A stretch of 64,000 nucleotides of DNA from Gaeumannomyces sp. JS-464. Taxonomy: Eukaryota > Ascomycota > Sordariomycetes > Magnaporthales > Magnaporthaceae. The notes beneath the pieces were generated by a model. It was not told the DNA's origin. It ran no database searches and was given only the letters and a program-made list of their open reading frames with translations. The DNA lies in assembly GCA_002197995.1 (NCBI GenBank), contig NGZR01000003.1:5084001-5148000 (forward strand), written 5' to 3'. Of this stretch, positions 1 to 10,557 are shown in pieces. The first letter of the stretch is position 1. The number at the start of each line of letters is the position of its first letter. The translations under genes were made by a program, and so were the position numbers.

Positions 1-309
1 GGGCCCGCGCGGGCCGGAACCCCAGGGCGATGTGCCCTGTCACGTCTTTCGGTAAGCAAAAGCCTGTCAAGCACGAGCGGGAGTACATACCCGTGTTTCC
101 CGCAAGAAGATATAAAACAGCCACTCCCGTGTCGGTGGCATAGCAGCCTACCTGGCAGGGCGTGCGCCCCGGACCGGCGCAGTCTGCTGGTGCTGTACGG
201 CAGTCTCAATTAGACTGGGCGGCCTCGTATTCAGTTCTTTACGGGCCAGCTGCAGTGCACTAAACAGGGTCCTTGAGCAACCTCCACCCCCGCGCGGGGT
301 CCCTGGCTC

Positions 310-1615
310 GACTTAAGCGAATCGGCCTCGGGCCACTACCTGAAATGCAGCGCAAGCAGATGATTGACAGTAGGCAAGTGGATCCACGTTGTTCCAGGGT
401 ATTAACCAGCAGCGGTTACTGGACTTGTCGCAGGGTCCAGTGGTCAAATTCAGCTGCAACACGACTTGTGCCCCGTTTGTGCCCAGCCTGGCGGGCACAG
501 AAGGCAAACCTGTCAAATCCACAAACCCGAACACCGAAAAGCATCCAATGCCGATTCTGCGGTAACATTGTTTCTTCTGGTAGCCGTCGCCGTCAAGCAG
601 CCCCACGCGCCTTGAGAAGTCGGGTTTTGCTACCGTTACAAAGGACAAGGAGCACAATGCTCGTCTCGTCTTGCGTGCTCCAGTCACCAGGAAGATTGTC
701 CGCCGCGTCGACGACATACCTCTCCCCGCAGGAAACCACGTCCTTCAAGACCTCCTTCGCGGACCGACCGATTTCCCACCGCCCGCGGAAGCCGGTGTCG
801 ACGACGTACGCGTCTTCCGTCCGACACAGGCCGCCGTCCACCAGCCCACCAGACGCCCAGCCCTTGGTCGAGACGTGCAGGATCGGGTAGAGCGTGGCGA
901 CCAGGTCGACGAACCCCTCCCATACATTTGCCCGTACGGCGCCTCGGGCCTCACATCGCAGACAGCGCGGACCACCGCAGGGCCGAACCGCAACGCCACA
1001 AGAAGCTGGGCACGAACGCTGCCGGCGCCATCCAACTGACCTCCCGCCCCCTGCCCTTCCTCGCCGGGGCTGGAGCCGGTGAGCACCCTCCGTGGCCGCG
1101 GCCGTAAGCTTCCGCAGTGCCGATCGGCCGGATTCGCGGACTCCCAGGGAGGCTCTGCCTGCAGAGCCAGCGCAACAGAGTTAAATTTTGGGAGAAAAGT
1201 GTCCGCCCATACCCCCGCGACATAGCTCTCCATGTCGTGCTTCGTGCAGCTTATCCGGCGCGCCAGGCCGGGGAGGAGATCGGTCGGTCTGGCGCGTGAA
1301 CATGCACTGGGTGTGCTGCCTGACCACTTCGGGCCACGTGTACTTGGCTGGGCTGGGCGATATGGGGATCCATCGTCGTCGCCGCCGCCGCTGTCGCCGG
1401 GCCGCGGTTGAGAAGTCAGCGGTCTTTTCGGTGCGGCGGCGCGTGCACTGGCAGTAGAGCCTTCTTGCTCGACGAGCAGCTGGCGATCGTGATGGAGGAC
1501 GCAACGCGAGAGAGCGCGCTCCCGAGTAGCACCAGCCACGGAGCGAGACGTAGTCCCAGCCCCATTTCGGCGCAATCTTGTCTCTGCGCGTGGCCCGCGG
1601 CGCGGCGGCGACATT
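310..1615 (-). pseudogene. Decayed gene, possibly secreted protein, family not recognised
   Basis: Several overlapping minus-strand frames look protein-like but none is continuous. Near 1,570 a frame reads MGLGLRLAPWLVLLGSALS, which resembles a signal peptide. A middle stretch (about 1,100-1,250) reads HDMESYVAGVWADTFLPKF. A downstream frame (about 593-960) reads through WEGFVDLVATLYPILHVSTK and WEIGRSAKEVLKDVV, and another frame (313-620) continues with cysteines and an NLT glycosylation site. Switching frames at least three times would be needed to join them, so this is either a multi-intron gene or, more likely, a pseudogene. I do not recognise the family. No plus-strand frame here looks better. 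Confidence 0.3.
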
Positions 1616-2153
1616 TTCCAGTAGGTCCATTGGGGGACGCCCGAGCCGCCGGACGTAGATAGTCGCCTCCTGGGACCCGCGGCGGTAGTACGAGGCGTCT
1701 CCGTTCGGCGCGCAATTGACTGACCGCTTCGTTCCCGTGTCGGCCGGGTGCCTCAGTCCATGTCTAGAAGCGAGCTTGAGCGTAATAGGCTGGATTCGAT
1801 CCCCACAGGCTGCCCACATGTGGTGACCCAAGCTAAAGCACTTGGAATCGATGAACACAGACCTGTGACCCGGGCTTTACTGACTGAGAACGCGTAGATG
1901 TGTAAATGTGGCTGGCGCGAGTGGGTCCTTGGGTTATATTACTACTGCCACGGCGCAGCACCTGTATCTGTCTAGTTAATCCCGCGATGCCTCCCCAGCA
2001 GCTTGTGTCGTTTTTTGTAGCGGGACCACTGCCTGGCCTCCGCCGTGCCCGGCACACACCACGAGGCATTGGGCTGCCTTCCTTCGCAGATCCGACGGAG
2101 CAGCGTTGAAATGACAGGTCGGGACGGGGCCGCCCGCCCGCCCGACCACTACT

Positions 2154-2876
2154 TCAAATATTCTCCTGCAAAGCGTGATCTTGCCGAGCGAGGGAACTTG
2201 ACCAGCCCAGCGTTGCCGGCGCGTTCCTTGAGCTGTGCCCCAGAGGTCCTTGGGTCTCGAAAAATAAGGCGCACCAAAGCAGGAGGGCCAAAAGCCTGCA
2301 AACTCGCATTGTATGATTCCTTGGGATTTTTAGCGTATGCGGATGGATAAGCATGTTTGCCTGCGACAGGTCACCGTGGCAGAACACCAGCTCCGGCCCG
2401 CTGGCGCCAGGGGCCGTCGGCTGCCAAACTGTATATTTTTGGGGAACCATTGCGTGGCGCGGGGTGGAGGGCAAATGATGCCGGTCGGGCCGCCTGCACG
2501 GCCCGACCCCAAGGCTTGAAGGGTGCGCATGCAAGCCTTAACTTCTTCCGTGACCACGGCCTGCTGCTCCGCCGAAGGTTCACACATTTGAGCGCCCGGC
2601 AGCAGCCTGGTTTCGACCACGAAGGCACCGTTGTCGTCACATGCTCCAACCACCTGGGGCATGGGGATATCCGTGCGTTCGCGTGTAGAACGGAGACAAT
2701 CCGCGTCGTTCTGCAGCCGCTTATAGACCGGAGGTACGAACGGGAGGCCCTGCCAGGTGGTGATGTATTTAGTCGTCGGAGCGGAGGCTTCGTCTGCAAA
2801 ACCCGTCGGGATAAAGACGGAACTGCCTTTCCGTACTCTTCCACGTTTTAATAGGAAACTCCGTCATATTTGGCAT
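2154..2876 (-). pseudogene. APH-family (aminoglycoside phosphotransferase-like) kinase pseudogene
   Basis: The translation matches the fungal APH kinase-like family when three frames are combined. It starts near MPNMTEFPIKTW, then a frame change leads into TTKYITTWQGLPFVPPVYKR and TDIPMPQVVGACDDNGAFVV. Another change leads to the catalytic-loop motif ELVFCHGDLSQANMLI near 2,360-2,405 (HGDxxxxN, the ATP/Mg loop of this fold). A further single-base shift leads to GIIQCEFAGFWPSCF, where the family normally has IIDWEYAGFWP. The metal-binding Asp of that second motif is therefore Gln here. The C-terminus ends around 2,154. Frameshifts plus loss of the Asp make a working kinase unlikely. Members of this family usually act on unknown small molecules; nothing here shows the substrate. 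Confidence 0.75.
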
Positions 2877-3254
2877 TTGAAAAAAAGGCACTTTACGGAC
2901 GCTAGAGGCATGTGAGTGTGTTTTTGTTCCTAGCAGTCGAATGTATGCCTTTATTTCCCTTCCGGCGTGGCCAGCGCCGCCCCAGCCGCTGCGGGCACCC
3001 AACGGCCGGGCCCGCGCGGGGGCCCGTTCCCGCCCGCGAGCTGGCGTGCGACCACCACGACGCGAATTGAGACGAGGAACACAGGGAGCGAGATAGGTCG
3101 AGGTTTGTTTACGGTAAAAACCTCGTCCTCCAACGGAAGACGGGGAAACATACTTGAGCGTCATTGGAACCGTGGGGCTTGAAGGCCTTGATTACAAGCG
3201 GATTTTAGTTGGAATTTATGCCGATGCAAAATGATCCCGAGCTAGTTGTCTTGT

Positions 3255-3926
3255 CTATGGCATATGTCCGTCGCGAACCGCCTTCCTGCTAAAGTGGTAC
3301 CTGATCCCGGCACCAATAATGAGGCCGAGGACGGAGCAGGTTACCGAGACCGCAATACCGATCGTGGCGCCTTGGGACAAACCGCCTCCACCGGAGTTCG
3401 AAGTAGGTTCTGTTCGGGGCCAGGTCATGGGGGAGTTAGCCGCGACTTGGACCTTAAGCCCGTTATGCGCTTGATACTTACGCGGCGTTCCCGAGGTGTC
3501 GATGTGGGCGCCGTCGTCACCGCTGTCGACGCTGTCTCAGCCGCCACCGTTTTGCCGCTCTGGTTGATGCAGGCGGGATATCCGTTCAGGATGCCGCAGG
3601 TAGCGCCCACGGGACACCACCCGATCCAGGTGCCCATGTCGCAACAGATGGAGTTTGCGGGGACGCATCTCGACACGGATTTACCAACGCAGCACCGGTA
3701 GCCGAACAGACAGCTGTGGGGATTGCCGAACACTGCAAGGGCTATCGGTTAGCGAGGGCCTTCGGATGGGGAGCGCAGTCGGCCGTGGCGCACCGTCATA
3801 GTAACAGTATGCTCGCTTTTCCAGAGCCTGGCTGACGGGGAGAGAGTTTGGATTTAAAAGTTCAGAACGAACAAGACACGCTGACACCAACCACACGGCG
3901 AGGATTCCTGGTAAGAGGTTGCTCAT
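3255..3926 (-). CDS. Cysteine-rich secreted protein with single C-terminal membrane segment; one apparent frameshift
   Basis: Exon 1 (3926-3794) starts MSNLLPGILAVWLVSAC, a clear signal peptide, and has an EKR site. Intron 1 (3793-3733, 61 bp) has donor GTGCGC, branch GCTAAC and acceptor TTGCAG, and splices in frame. Exon 2 (3732-3482) is rich in cysteine (SCLFGYRCCVGKSV, NSICCDMGTWIGWCP) followed by a Thr/Ser/Ala linker. Intron 2 (3481-3410, 72 bp) has a perfect GTAAGT donor, CTAAC branch and ACAG acceptor. Exon 3 (3409-3255) encodes GGGGLSQGATIGIAVSV then a hydrophobic stretch and a short basic tail, typical of fungal single-pass cell-surface proteins. The exon 2 to exon 3 junction is one base out of frame, so as written the membrane segment would be lost. 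This could be decay or a sequence error. The function is unknown; a wall or sensor role is only a guess. Confidence 0.6.
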
Positions 3927-5134
3927 TGTGTTAGGTAAAACGAGTGTCTTCGAGCTGCAGGGGATAGTGAGACATAAAGGGGTTTAAAAGATTTAATAAA
4001 AAAAAACAATCGTGCTCTTCCTCGCCCTTTATAGCCCCTTTCTTTGGTCGTTCAGTGCAGAAAGGCTGCCGAGATGTGATAAAGGCCCTGCCAGCTATAG
4101 CGTTGTGGCGTTCAATGAATGGAATCGGCTGTGGGCAACTGAGGTATGACTGGGCCGGCACTCAGCTGCTCCATGTGGCGAGCCAAGGATTGGATATACA
4201 TCACGACTATCCAAGCCATTCCGCGCCATCCCATCCGATGGGGCAAAAGCCTGGTGGGCTACCTGCAAGCCTTCGGTTCTCGGGCCTCAGCCCTGGAACG
4301 CATGCTGTCACTGCCCGACCCTACTATTTCCCACCCAAGAGACCGCCAGACGGTCGCCTTCAGCACCACCAACAACAACCAAAATACAGCCGCTTTTCCC
4401 TTTTCCGCGGGGCGGCCTTTGGGCCGCCTGCACCACCATCAGATGCTTAGCATGACTTGGTCACGGGTGGAGCGGTGGGCGTTTCGGCTCGATAACATCA
4501 CTCTCCACGACCTATCACCTTAAGGTTCGTCGACATTGCTTGACAGGCGAGCGCGACGGACGCTACCGAGGATAACATAACATACGAGCAAGCAACGGAT
4601 GGATACAAATCCATACGCAGACCACACAGCTTTCCCCCCTCCCGAGCACCATGCTTTCCAGACCCCGCGCCCTTCTCCAGCGGTCGTCGGCGCGCCCCCA
4701 AAGCCGTGGTGGGCAGTAATCGGGCGGCGGCTGTCTCCGCCGCACCGACGCCGCGCCGCATCCACGTCGGCAGCACGACCGACAAGACGCCGGAGCCGAT
4801 CTAGCGGTCGGAGAGCCAGGCCATACCGCTGGGCGCCTACTATGAGTGCATCCTAAAGAAGCCGCAGCCGATCCCTAAGGAGAAGCCGGAAGGGCCGCTG
4901 TCCACTGCGGCGAAGTCGGCCAAGTCGGCGGCGGCTGAATCTCCCAACAAAACGTCATGATGTTCGACGATAAGAACTTGAAAGCGGAGAGACGGGGCGA
5001 GACGGCATTGGCCAGGGAGGCATGTTTGGAAATGGACTGGACCCGCTTACCGTTTTGAGCCTCGTGGACTCCCCGCAAGCACATCTCCCGCTGCGCTGTT
5101 ACATCTCAAGCGAGCTCCAGGCTACAAGCTAAAG
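3927..5134. other. Stretch with no recognised gene
   Basis: GC-rich sequence. Open frames exist on both strands (for example 4055-4450 and 4599-4856 plus) but they overlap each other, have biased repetitive residues (Pro, Arg, His, Ser) and show no family motif. I see no supported gene, RNA or mobile element here. Confidence 0.4.
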
Positions 5135-5356
5135 GGAAGCTCCTTTGACGCGAGGCTCGAGCGCGCCAAGGCCATGGGGGCAGACCACTTGATCAACTAC
5201 CGCACCACGCCCGAGTGGCAAGACGAGGTGCTCCGGTTGACGGGCGGGCGCGGCGCCGGCATCGTCTTCGTGTGCGGCGGGGCCGAGACGCAGCACCGGT
5301 CGCTGCAGTGCGTCGCGTTCGGCGGGCTCGTCTCATGCATCGGCTACCCGTCAGGC
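5135..5356 (+). pseudogene. Fragment of zinc-type alcohol dehydrogenase / quinone reductase-like (MDR) protein
   Basis: The plus-strand frame from about 5141 reads SFDARLERAKAMGADHLINY, then WQDEVLRLTGGRGAGIVFVC and RSLQCVAFGGLVSCIGY. This is the middle of the Rossmann NAD(P)-binding domain of medium-chain dehydrogenases (the segment after the cofactor loop through the 'GGLVSCIG' strand). A full protein is about 340-360 residues; only about 70 are present. The N-terminal catalytic domain and the C-terminus are missing and no splice sites offer a way to recover them. It is a truncated relic. The sequence following 5,356 is unrelated, so the break may be a rearrangement or an old insertion. Confidence 0.75.
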
Positions 5357-6062
5357 ACGCGCGAGATGACGACCGCGGGAGAAAACAGGGCGCACACGAA
5401 CATCTTACCCGAAGGCTAGCCCTTAACAATTATTTACAAAATAGCCCTTTACTGTCGGGGTCGCTAAGCCTAACAACGGCTCGTTCTACAGCGAGGCGAG
5501 GGGAGTATGGCGGAGCCACGTGCCCCGCCACGAAACACCCCGCCTGGCGCGTCGTGCTTTTAAAGGGGCGTCGTGCGGGGCAAGGCCCTTCGACCCGCAC
5601 CCCTTTCTCACAAATGGTAGCTACCTACGTACACCCCTCCAGGATCAGAATTGTTAGTCGGTGGAACCCCCTGACCTCGCCAGGGGTACATGACGCTGCG
5701 AGAAACTTCTAGAGCAAACTAAGGTATCGACTAAGTGGAGCCAGTGTGGGGCTAAAGTAGTGATACATTGATTTCGGTGCAATTTTTTATGTGGAAAAAT
5801 GTCTTTAGGTACAGAGGCCTAAATAGGAAGGATCCACTTTACTAGTGATTCTGATCCCTGGGACCTGTACTCTCTTGTCGCAAGCGAGAGACCCTCTTTT
5901 ACCCCTATTTACCGACATAATCGCCCACGCACCGCGGCCGCGCTTAATTCCTCTCCGACGTTAAGCGCGTAATTAACGCCTCGTTAAGAGAGCACGCGAG
6001 ACCGACGATACCACCCCAACAGGTTGATGTCGTAAGGCTCCGCGCGGGGTCTGCTGCTCCAA
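5357..6062. other. Stretch with no recognised gene
   Basis: GC-rich to about 5,700, then more mixed. The piece 5,500-5,650 looks like the flank of an old insertion because it directly follows the broken dehydrogenase fragment, but I found no terminal repeats. Close to 6,040-6,062 the sequence may be the ruined upstream part of the HET-domain pseudogene. Confidence 0.3.
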
Positions 6063-7060
6063 ATGACCTGTCTCTTCGCATGGTCCGAAGACGAGCAAAG
6101 TCCGAGCCTCCAGTCGTACTATGGCGTCCTGGCCCGCTCTCCCCAGCAGTTCGCCTCGTGTCGCCGCCTAGAACTCATCGCTGACCCACTCCGCCACGAC
6201 ACCCAGTTTTCACCATCACGAACCGCGGCGTCGAATTCCAGACCTCACTGAAGATGGACTACGCCAACGGGGACTACCTGATGCATTTCTACTGCCGCGA
6301 CGCTGCGGTGCAACGCTCAGAAGGCCGCTTCGGCATGATCGCCATCCGCCTCGTCAAGACATTCTCGGGGTTCGCCCGCCGCTGCGCGGGCAGGATCTCT
6401 GTCGACGGCGACGACACCACCATCATTAGTCCGGCTGACGGTGCTTCGCGCGACTGGCATCCATTTATGAGACCGGTTCACGTTCCCGAGGTTATTACTG
6501 GAGCAGAGTTAGTACATCTGGGCCGGCGCTTCAATGAAGCGCTCCGGTTCAAAGTGCAAGCGCCACCGGGGTGACGTGGGAGTTGGCGACGCACAACCCA
6601 GCCTCCCAAGGGCCGGTCGAGATTCTGGGTCACTGCGGCCATCGTACTGGGACCCTGCCATGTCCGTCTTTCTAACCGAGGGTTACGAGTACTCCACCGG
6701 CTTGCTGTACATCACTTTCTCCTCGCGCCCGGAGGAGCCTTTTTGCGGTCCTGTGCGGACTTATGCCGCGGGCTATACCCCCTTCCACGTCTAAGAACGC
6801 CAAGAGTAATTGCTCAGAGGCTGGGATGGATGCCTGGCTTGCTCTCCATCCTCCTCCCTGTTCGTGGTGGAAAGAGGGCTTTGCTCCGTCCACGCGCGCC
6901 GAGTACCAGATTGGCGAGCTGAAGGATTTCGTATCACAGACAACGGACATGCACTACCCTCGCTTGGTGGCACGACTTGGGCAGACGATCCCGCGCCAGG
7001 CTCAGCAGCGGCAAAGCCTTGCCGAGAAAGGCACTGATGAAGTACCGCGAGAAGCGCGGG
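6063..7060 (+). pseudogene. HET-domain (heterokaryon incompatibility) protein, C-terminal part, frameshifted
   Basis: Three frames join into the post-HET region typical of Pezizomycotina HET proteins. The first reads LFAWSEDEQSPSLQSYYGVL and then ARSPQQFASC up to about 6,208. One extra T in a T run (about 6,209-6,213) shifts into FTITNRGVEFQTSLKMDYAN and YLMHFYCRD, then IAIRLVKTFSGFARR. After a further shift near 6,560 it reads YWDPAMSVFLTEGYEYSTGL, and one extra T in the run near 6,739-6,743 moves into FAVLCGLMPRAIPPS and GELKDFVSQTTDMHY. The N-terminal HET domain itself is not visible upstream. Such proteins trigger programmed cell death on fusion of incompatible hyphae. With at least three frameshifts and no N-terminus this copy should be dead, unless the T-run indels are sequence errors. 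Confidence 0.65.
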
Positions 7061-8349
7061 CTCGAGGAGGGATAGGCCTTCGTTTTGCGATTCCAATAGC
7101 AGCGGTCATTCACGCTGTCGGCACGGGGCGCAATATTTGCCCGCAGTCGTATTTTAAATCCCTCGTTCCCGCGGGCGCCGCGAGACCGAATGTGCGTAAA
7201 TCCAAGGAAGCCCCCAAGACGGACCTTATACGAGACTCTCGCGGCATAAGTAGGTACCATCAATGTTGAGTCGGGTTGCGCTCCCCGGCAGGCTAGGGCG
7301 ACGCACGGCTGGAAAACAATATATCATCGATGGGGCGTCCTGGGCTGCTTGACAATGCCTGCAGCGCCATTGGTAGTTGGTGTGCCTGCCTGTGACGGTG
7401 GATTCGATTGAGGGCGGGCACTTATCGTCCGAGCTCCTGTCCTGTCCAAGCGCTAAAAATGCCCCTCCAAAGGGATCGGACGACACACGGGCGCCACGAC
7501 GCAGGCACGGCCTCCCTCAGACTTTTCTCGTTTTTAATATTTAATCCTTTTTTTGTTGTTGTTCATCTTTTTAACGCGTCCATAGTGTGGCTCCAAAGCC
7601 GTTCCCCCCCGGGTCGGGACGGCGGTAAATGTTAGCGATCGAGGGGCTAAGCGCTAACGATTGTGTTTTTGATACCCTCTTATAGTAGGCTGGGGATCCC
7701 CTGGCAAAGTGCCGCCTTGGCGCTGTCAGCCAGATACCCCTGGCTTAACGCGATGGTTGCCGGCCGTGGCAGTTACCAGAGAGCAAAAAAGCCTCAGCTG
7801 ACCTCGTGTTATGTCCGCTCGCCCTGTGCCAAGGCGTCGGCCCGCAGCCGCGACTGCTTCGACTCCCCACCCACTATATGCCCCCCCATTTGTTTCGGTG
7901 ATTTTTTTATATATTATGGCACGGGCAATGTTCATGCAACGCTGTTGGATGGTATTTTTTTTCCTTCCTCCGATTCCGCTCAGGGCTGTCGTCACCATGG
8001 CCAGGGATCTCCAAGTTTTGCTCTCTGCTTTCTTCGCCAAGCCCAACGTGGCCCGCGGGCTCCCGAATCTCTTGCTCCCTCCTCCTCCTCTCGAAGCGCG
8101 AGCGGCGGGAAACGTGCTCATCGCGCGCCCCATAACGAGGGTGGATCGGCGGACGGCAGGAGAGTCAGGCGTCGGGGGGCTCTGTGTGTGGATGCGGGAA
8201 TGTCGATGTCGATATAAGCCCCCATAATGCCCTCTTCCAAGATCATCTTAAAGGCTTCCTTTACCAGAGCACGCCTTAGCCTCGTCGCCCTCTTTGTAAT
8301 ACCGTCTGCCACTCGGTTCTTTTACCGTCTAACTGCCCTGACAATCATC
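7061..8349. other. Upstream region of the peroxidase; no recognised gene
   Basis: I see no supported coding region. The sequence contains T-rich tracts at about 7,530-7,575 and an A/T tract at 7,900-7,920. Open frames on both strands (for example 7663-8217 plus and 7726-8133 minus) are mutual shadows without family features. The last 150 bases include a TATA-like ATATAAG at about 8,211 upstream of the peroxidase start, a possible promoter element but not provable by eye. Confidence 0.3.
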
Positions 8350-9276
8350 ATGCGTGTTAGCATCCTGACCGCCGCCCTCGCGGCCTCCCCCGCCCTGGCC
8401 TATCCCGGCATGAAGGGCATCTTGTCCGAAATCAAGGCTCGGGCCGCCAGGGCGCCGGGATCGGTCGATACCGCGGCGCTGGACTCGAACGAGCTGATCG
8501 GCGACCTTATCACGCTCGACAGCTCCAAGCTGACGCCGGTGGGCCGGAGCATCAAGGAATTGCTGACGCGCGGCGGCACACCCGAAAGCGACGAGGCCTA
8601 CCCCAAGGACACCCGCGGCAACTACAAGCTCCCCGCCAAGGACACGCCCGCCTGCGCGGCCGATACGTGCTGTATTTGGAAGTACTTGGCCGACGATATG
8701 GTCAAGGAATTCCGCGGCAAAGACGGCCGCTGCATCGGCTTTGCGCGCGGCGCTGTCCGGCTCGGCTTCCACGACGCCGCCGGCTGGTCCAAGGGCACCG
8801 GCGACCGCGGCGGCGCCGACGGCTCTCTCATCCTCGCACCCGAGGAGATCCTGCGGGGCGAAAACAACGGCCTGCAAAACATCGTTGCCCAGACCAAACA
8901 ATGGCACGACGCTTATAAAAAATACGGCGTCGGCATGGCAGACTTGATTCAATTCGGCGCCACTGTCGCCACCGTCGTGTGCCCCCTGGGCCCCCGCATT
9001 CGCAGCTACGTCGGTCGCAAAGATTCGACCTTTCCCGCGCCCCACAACCTTTTGCCACCCGTAACGGGCTCGGCCGATTTCCTTGTCGAGCTGTTCGAAA
9101 ACAAAACTATCAAGCCTCACGGTTTAACCGCCCTTATCGGCGCCCATACGGCCAGCCGGCAACGCTTTGTAGACCCGTCCCGCGCTGGCGACCCACAGGA
9201 TAGCACGCCGGGCGTTTGGGACGTCGCGTTTTACAAGGAGACGCTGGGCGCCGCGCCCACGCGAGTTTTCCGGTTC
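8350..9276 (+). pseudogene. Ascomycete class II-type heme peroxidase (ligninase-like), 5' part, interrupted by a retrotransposon
   Basis: The start ATG at 8350 is chosen because it begins MRVSILTAALAASPALA, a good signal peptide. The 309 codons to 9276 are uninterrupted. Distal heme-pocket residues are visible in AVRLGFHDAAGWS (Arg137, His141), the distal Ca site in GGADGS, and the proximal His266 in ALIGAHTASRQRFVDP. The cysteine pair CC near residue 107 and Cys128 fit secreted peroxidases of this class. The reading frame is cut after Phe309 by an LTR element; removing the element and one copy of the GGTTC duplication restores the frame into the 3' part at 11,009. Known members oxidise phenolic or lignin-like substrates with H2O2 outside the cell; the actual substrate is not shown. 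As it stands only a truncated enzyme could be made. Confidence 0.88.
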
Positions 9277-9423
9277 TGTTGGAGGTGTAAGGCGGCCGCA
9301 GGGCCGCCTGCAAAAGAGGGAAACAGCTCTGTATTGTCCGTGGTCCTCGTGAGAGGTGACTATCTAGTGGGTGACGCTCTTGTGGGTGAAGTAGGGCGCC
9401 GGCGCACGGGCCAACTCCTCACA
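9277..9423 (-). repeat. 3' LTR (147 bp) of the Copia-type element
   Basis: Begins TGTTGGAGG and ends CTCCTCACA on the plus strand. It is identical to the other LTR except for two transitions (A versus G near 9,288 and C versus T near 9,379). It contains the short palindrome-like GCGGCCGCAGGGCCGCC. Confidence 0.92.
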
Positions 9424-9433
9424 CCCCCTACAA
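9424..9433 (-). other. Polypurine tract of the Copia-type element
   Basis: Minus strand reads TTGTAGGGGG directly next to the LTR TG, the expected plus-strand primer position. Confidence 0.6.
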
Positions 9434-9515
9434 CCACGAGAGCGTCACAAAAGTGAAGCTATCTTCAGTCGGCAACTCCTGCCCACAGCCTAATATCCGT
9501 GGTGGGGTTTTTCGA

Positions 9516-10424
9516 TTACATGGCATACTGTCCAGCGCTGCCGCGGTCAACAGGCACTGCAGCAGTATAATCAACGGCCCGGGGGTTAGCTCCTCCAGCC
9601 CTTCCTGTTCTTGTAGCCTGTGCAACGGCCTGCTGCTTTTGCTTGTAGTATTCCTCCTCCAGCTCAGGGTGCAGTAGCCAGCACCCGTCGTCGCCTTTTG
9701 TATGGTGCTTGCCGCACCGGTCGTGGTAAGGTAGGCGAGAAACCATTGAACAGTTCCTCTTGGTGCAAGCGGTGGGCGCGTTGGTATTGGCTAGGGAGAG
9801 GTCGGTCGGCTCGAGAGTAGTCACGTTTTCGATAACGGCTTGGATGATTTGGATCGGGGTGCGGCCGGCGGGCACTGGATGGGCGCTCAAGGCGACGGTG
9901 ACGGCGACTGGATAATGCTTTCGGAGACCCTTAACAAAGTGACTGACGAGAAAACGGTCCGGAATCACAACGCCGGCTTCCTCCATCTGTCTTTTAAGCT
10001 CGAGCCAACGGTTGGCGTATTTTTTGACGTCGTTGTACTTGGATACCTCGAGGCTGATAAACTTTTCCATCAAGCCATCGAGTTGGGCGTCGGTACTCTG
10101 GCCAATTTTGGTGGTGACGGCGAGCCAAAAAGCCTTAGGGTCGCGGGCGGAATCGTCGGCTTTGGAGCTCCAGCCTTGTCGCTCAAGCTCGTTGGTAACC
10201 TCCGTGATTAACTGCTTAATAGAGTACCAGGCGAGGACCCTCTCAGCCTTCCAGGCTTTAAAGGCGGCCGGATCGTCGGGTTGAAGAGGCGGGTTATCGC
10301 CAATGTGATCGTCGGCGCCGCTCGCGATTAGATGCACCTCAATGGCGCGCTTCCACGCCTCCAAGTCGGAGGGCCCCTGCAAGGCAGGTATCTTGATAGT
10401 TGCCTCTTTATAGGTAGAGGACAT
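9516..10424 (-). CDS. Gag-like capsid protein of the Copia-type element
   Basis: The ORF is open further upstream (to 10742), but the start at 10424 (MSSTYKEATIKIPALQG) is preferred because the upstream part translates the leader hairpins and an asparagine-codon microsatellite. The 302 residues show the usual gag layout of Copia elements: ALQGPSDLEAWKRAIEVHL, an internal helical domain with WLAVTTKIG and KYANRWLELKRQMEEAG, and LVSHFVKGLRKHYP. Near the C-terminus RCGKHHTKGDDGCWLLHPEL is a degenerate zinc-knuckle-like motif in which the CX2CX4HX4C spacing is not kept. No pol domains follow. The protein would build virus-like particles, possibly shared with helper elements. Confidence 0.8.
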   Translation of the reverse strand: MSSTYKEATIKIPALQGPSDLEAWKRAIEVHLIASGADDHIGDNPPLQPDDPAAFKAWKAERVLAWYSIKQLITEVTNELERQGWSSKADDSARDPKAFWLAVTTKIGQSTDAQLDGLMEKFISLEVSKYNDVKKYANRWLELKRQMEEAGVVIPDRFLVSHFVKGLRKHYPVAVTVALSAHPVPAGRTPIQIIQAVIENVTTLEPTDLSLANTNAPTACTKRNCSMVSRLPYHDRCGKHHTKGDDGCWLLHPELEEEYYKQKQQAVAQATRTGRAGGANPRAVDYTAAVPVDRGSAGQYAM

Positions 10425-10557
10425 TTCGGGCGGTGGTAGGCAGTAGGCGACTGCCGTCGTTGTTGTTGTTATTGTTATTGTTATGCAGAAATTGACAAAG
10501 GTAGTAGGGCAGCGGCCTACAGGAAAAAGTAGTAGGGAAGTAGGGCAGCGGCCCGTT

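Noticed and set aside
1..20. GC-rich palindrome at the window start and a similar string near 3,007
   Set aside because: These are short GC-only strings; no TTAGGG telomere repeat or other context supports a chromosome end or structured element.
273..890. 205-codon plus-strand open frame
   Set aside because: It has Arg/Pro/Ser bias without motif and overlaps better protein-like frames on the minus strand.
8329..9120. 263-codon minus-strand frame
   Set aside because: It is the mirror of the peroxidase gene, caused by GC-rich codon use.
9840..10211. Plus-strand frame inside the Copia-type element
   Set aside because: It is a shadow of the gag-like gene on the minus strand.
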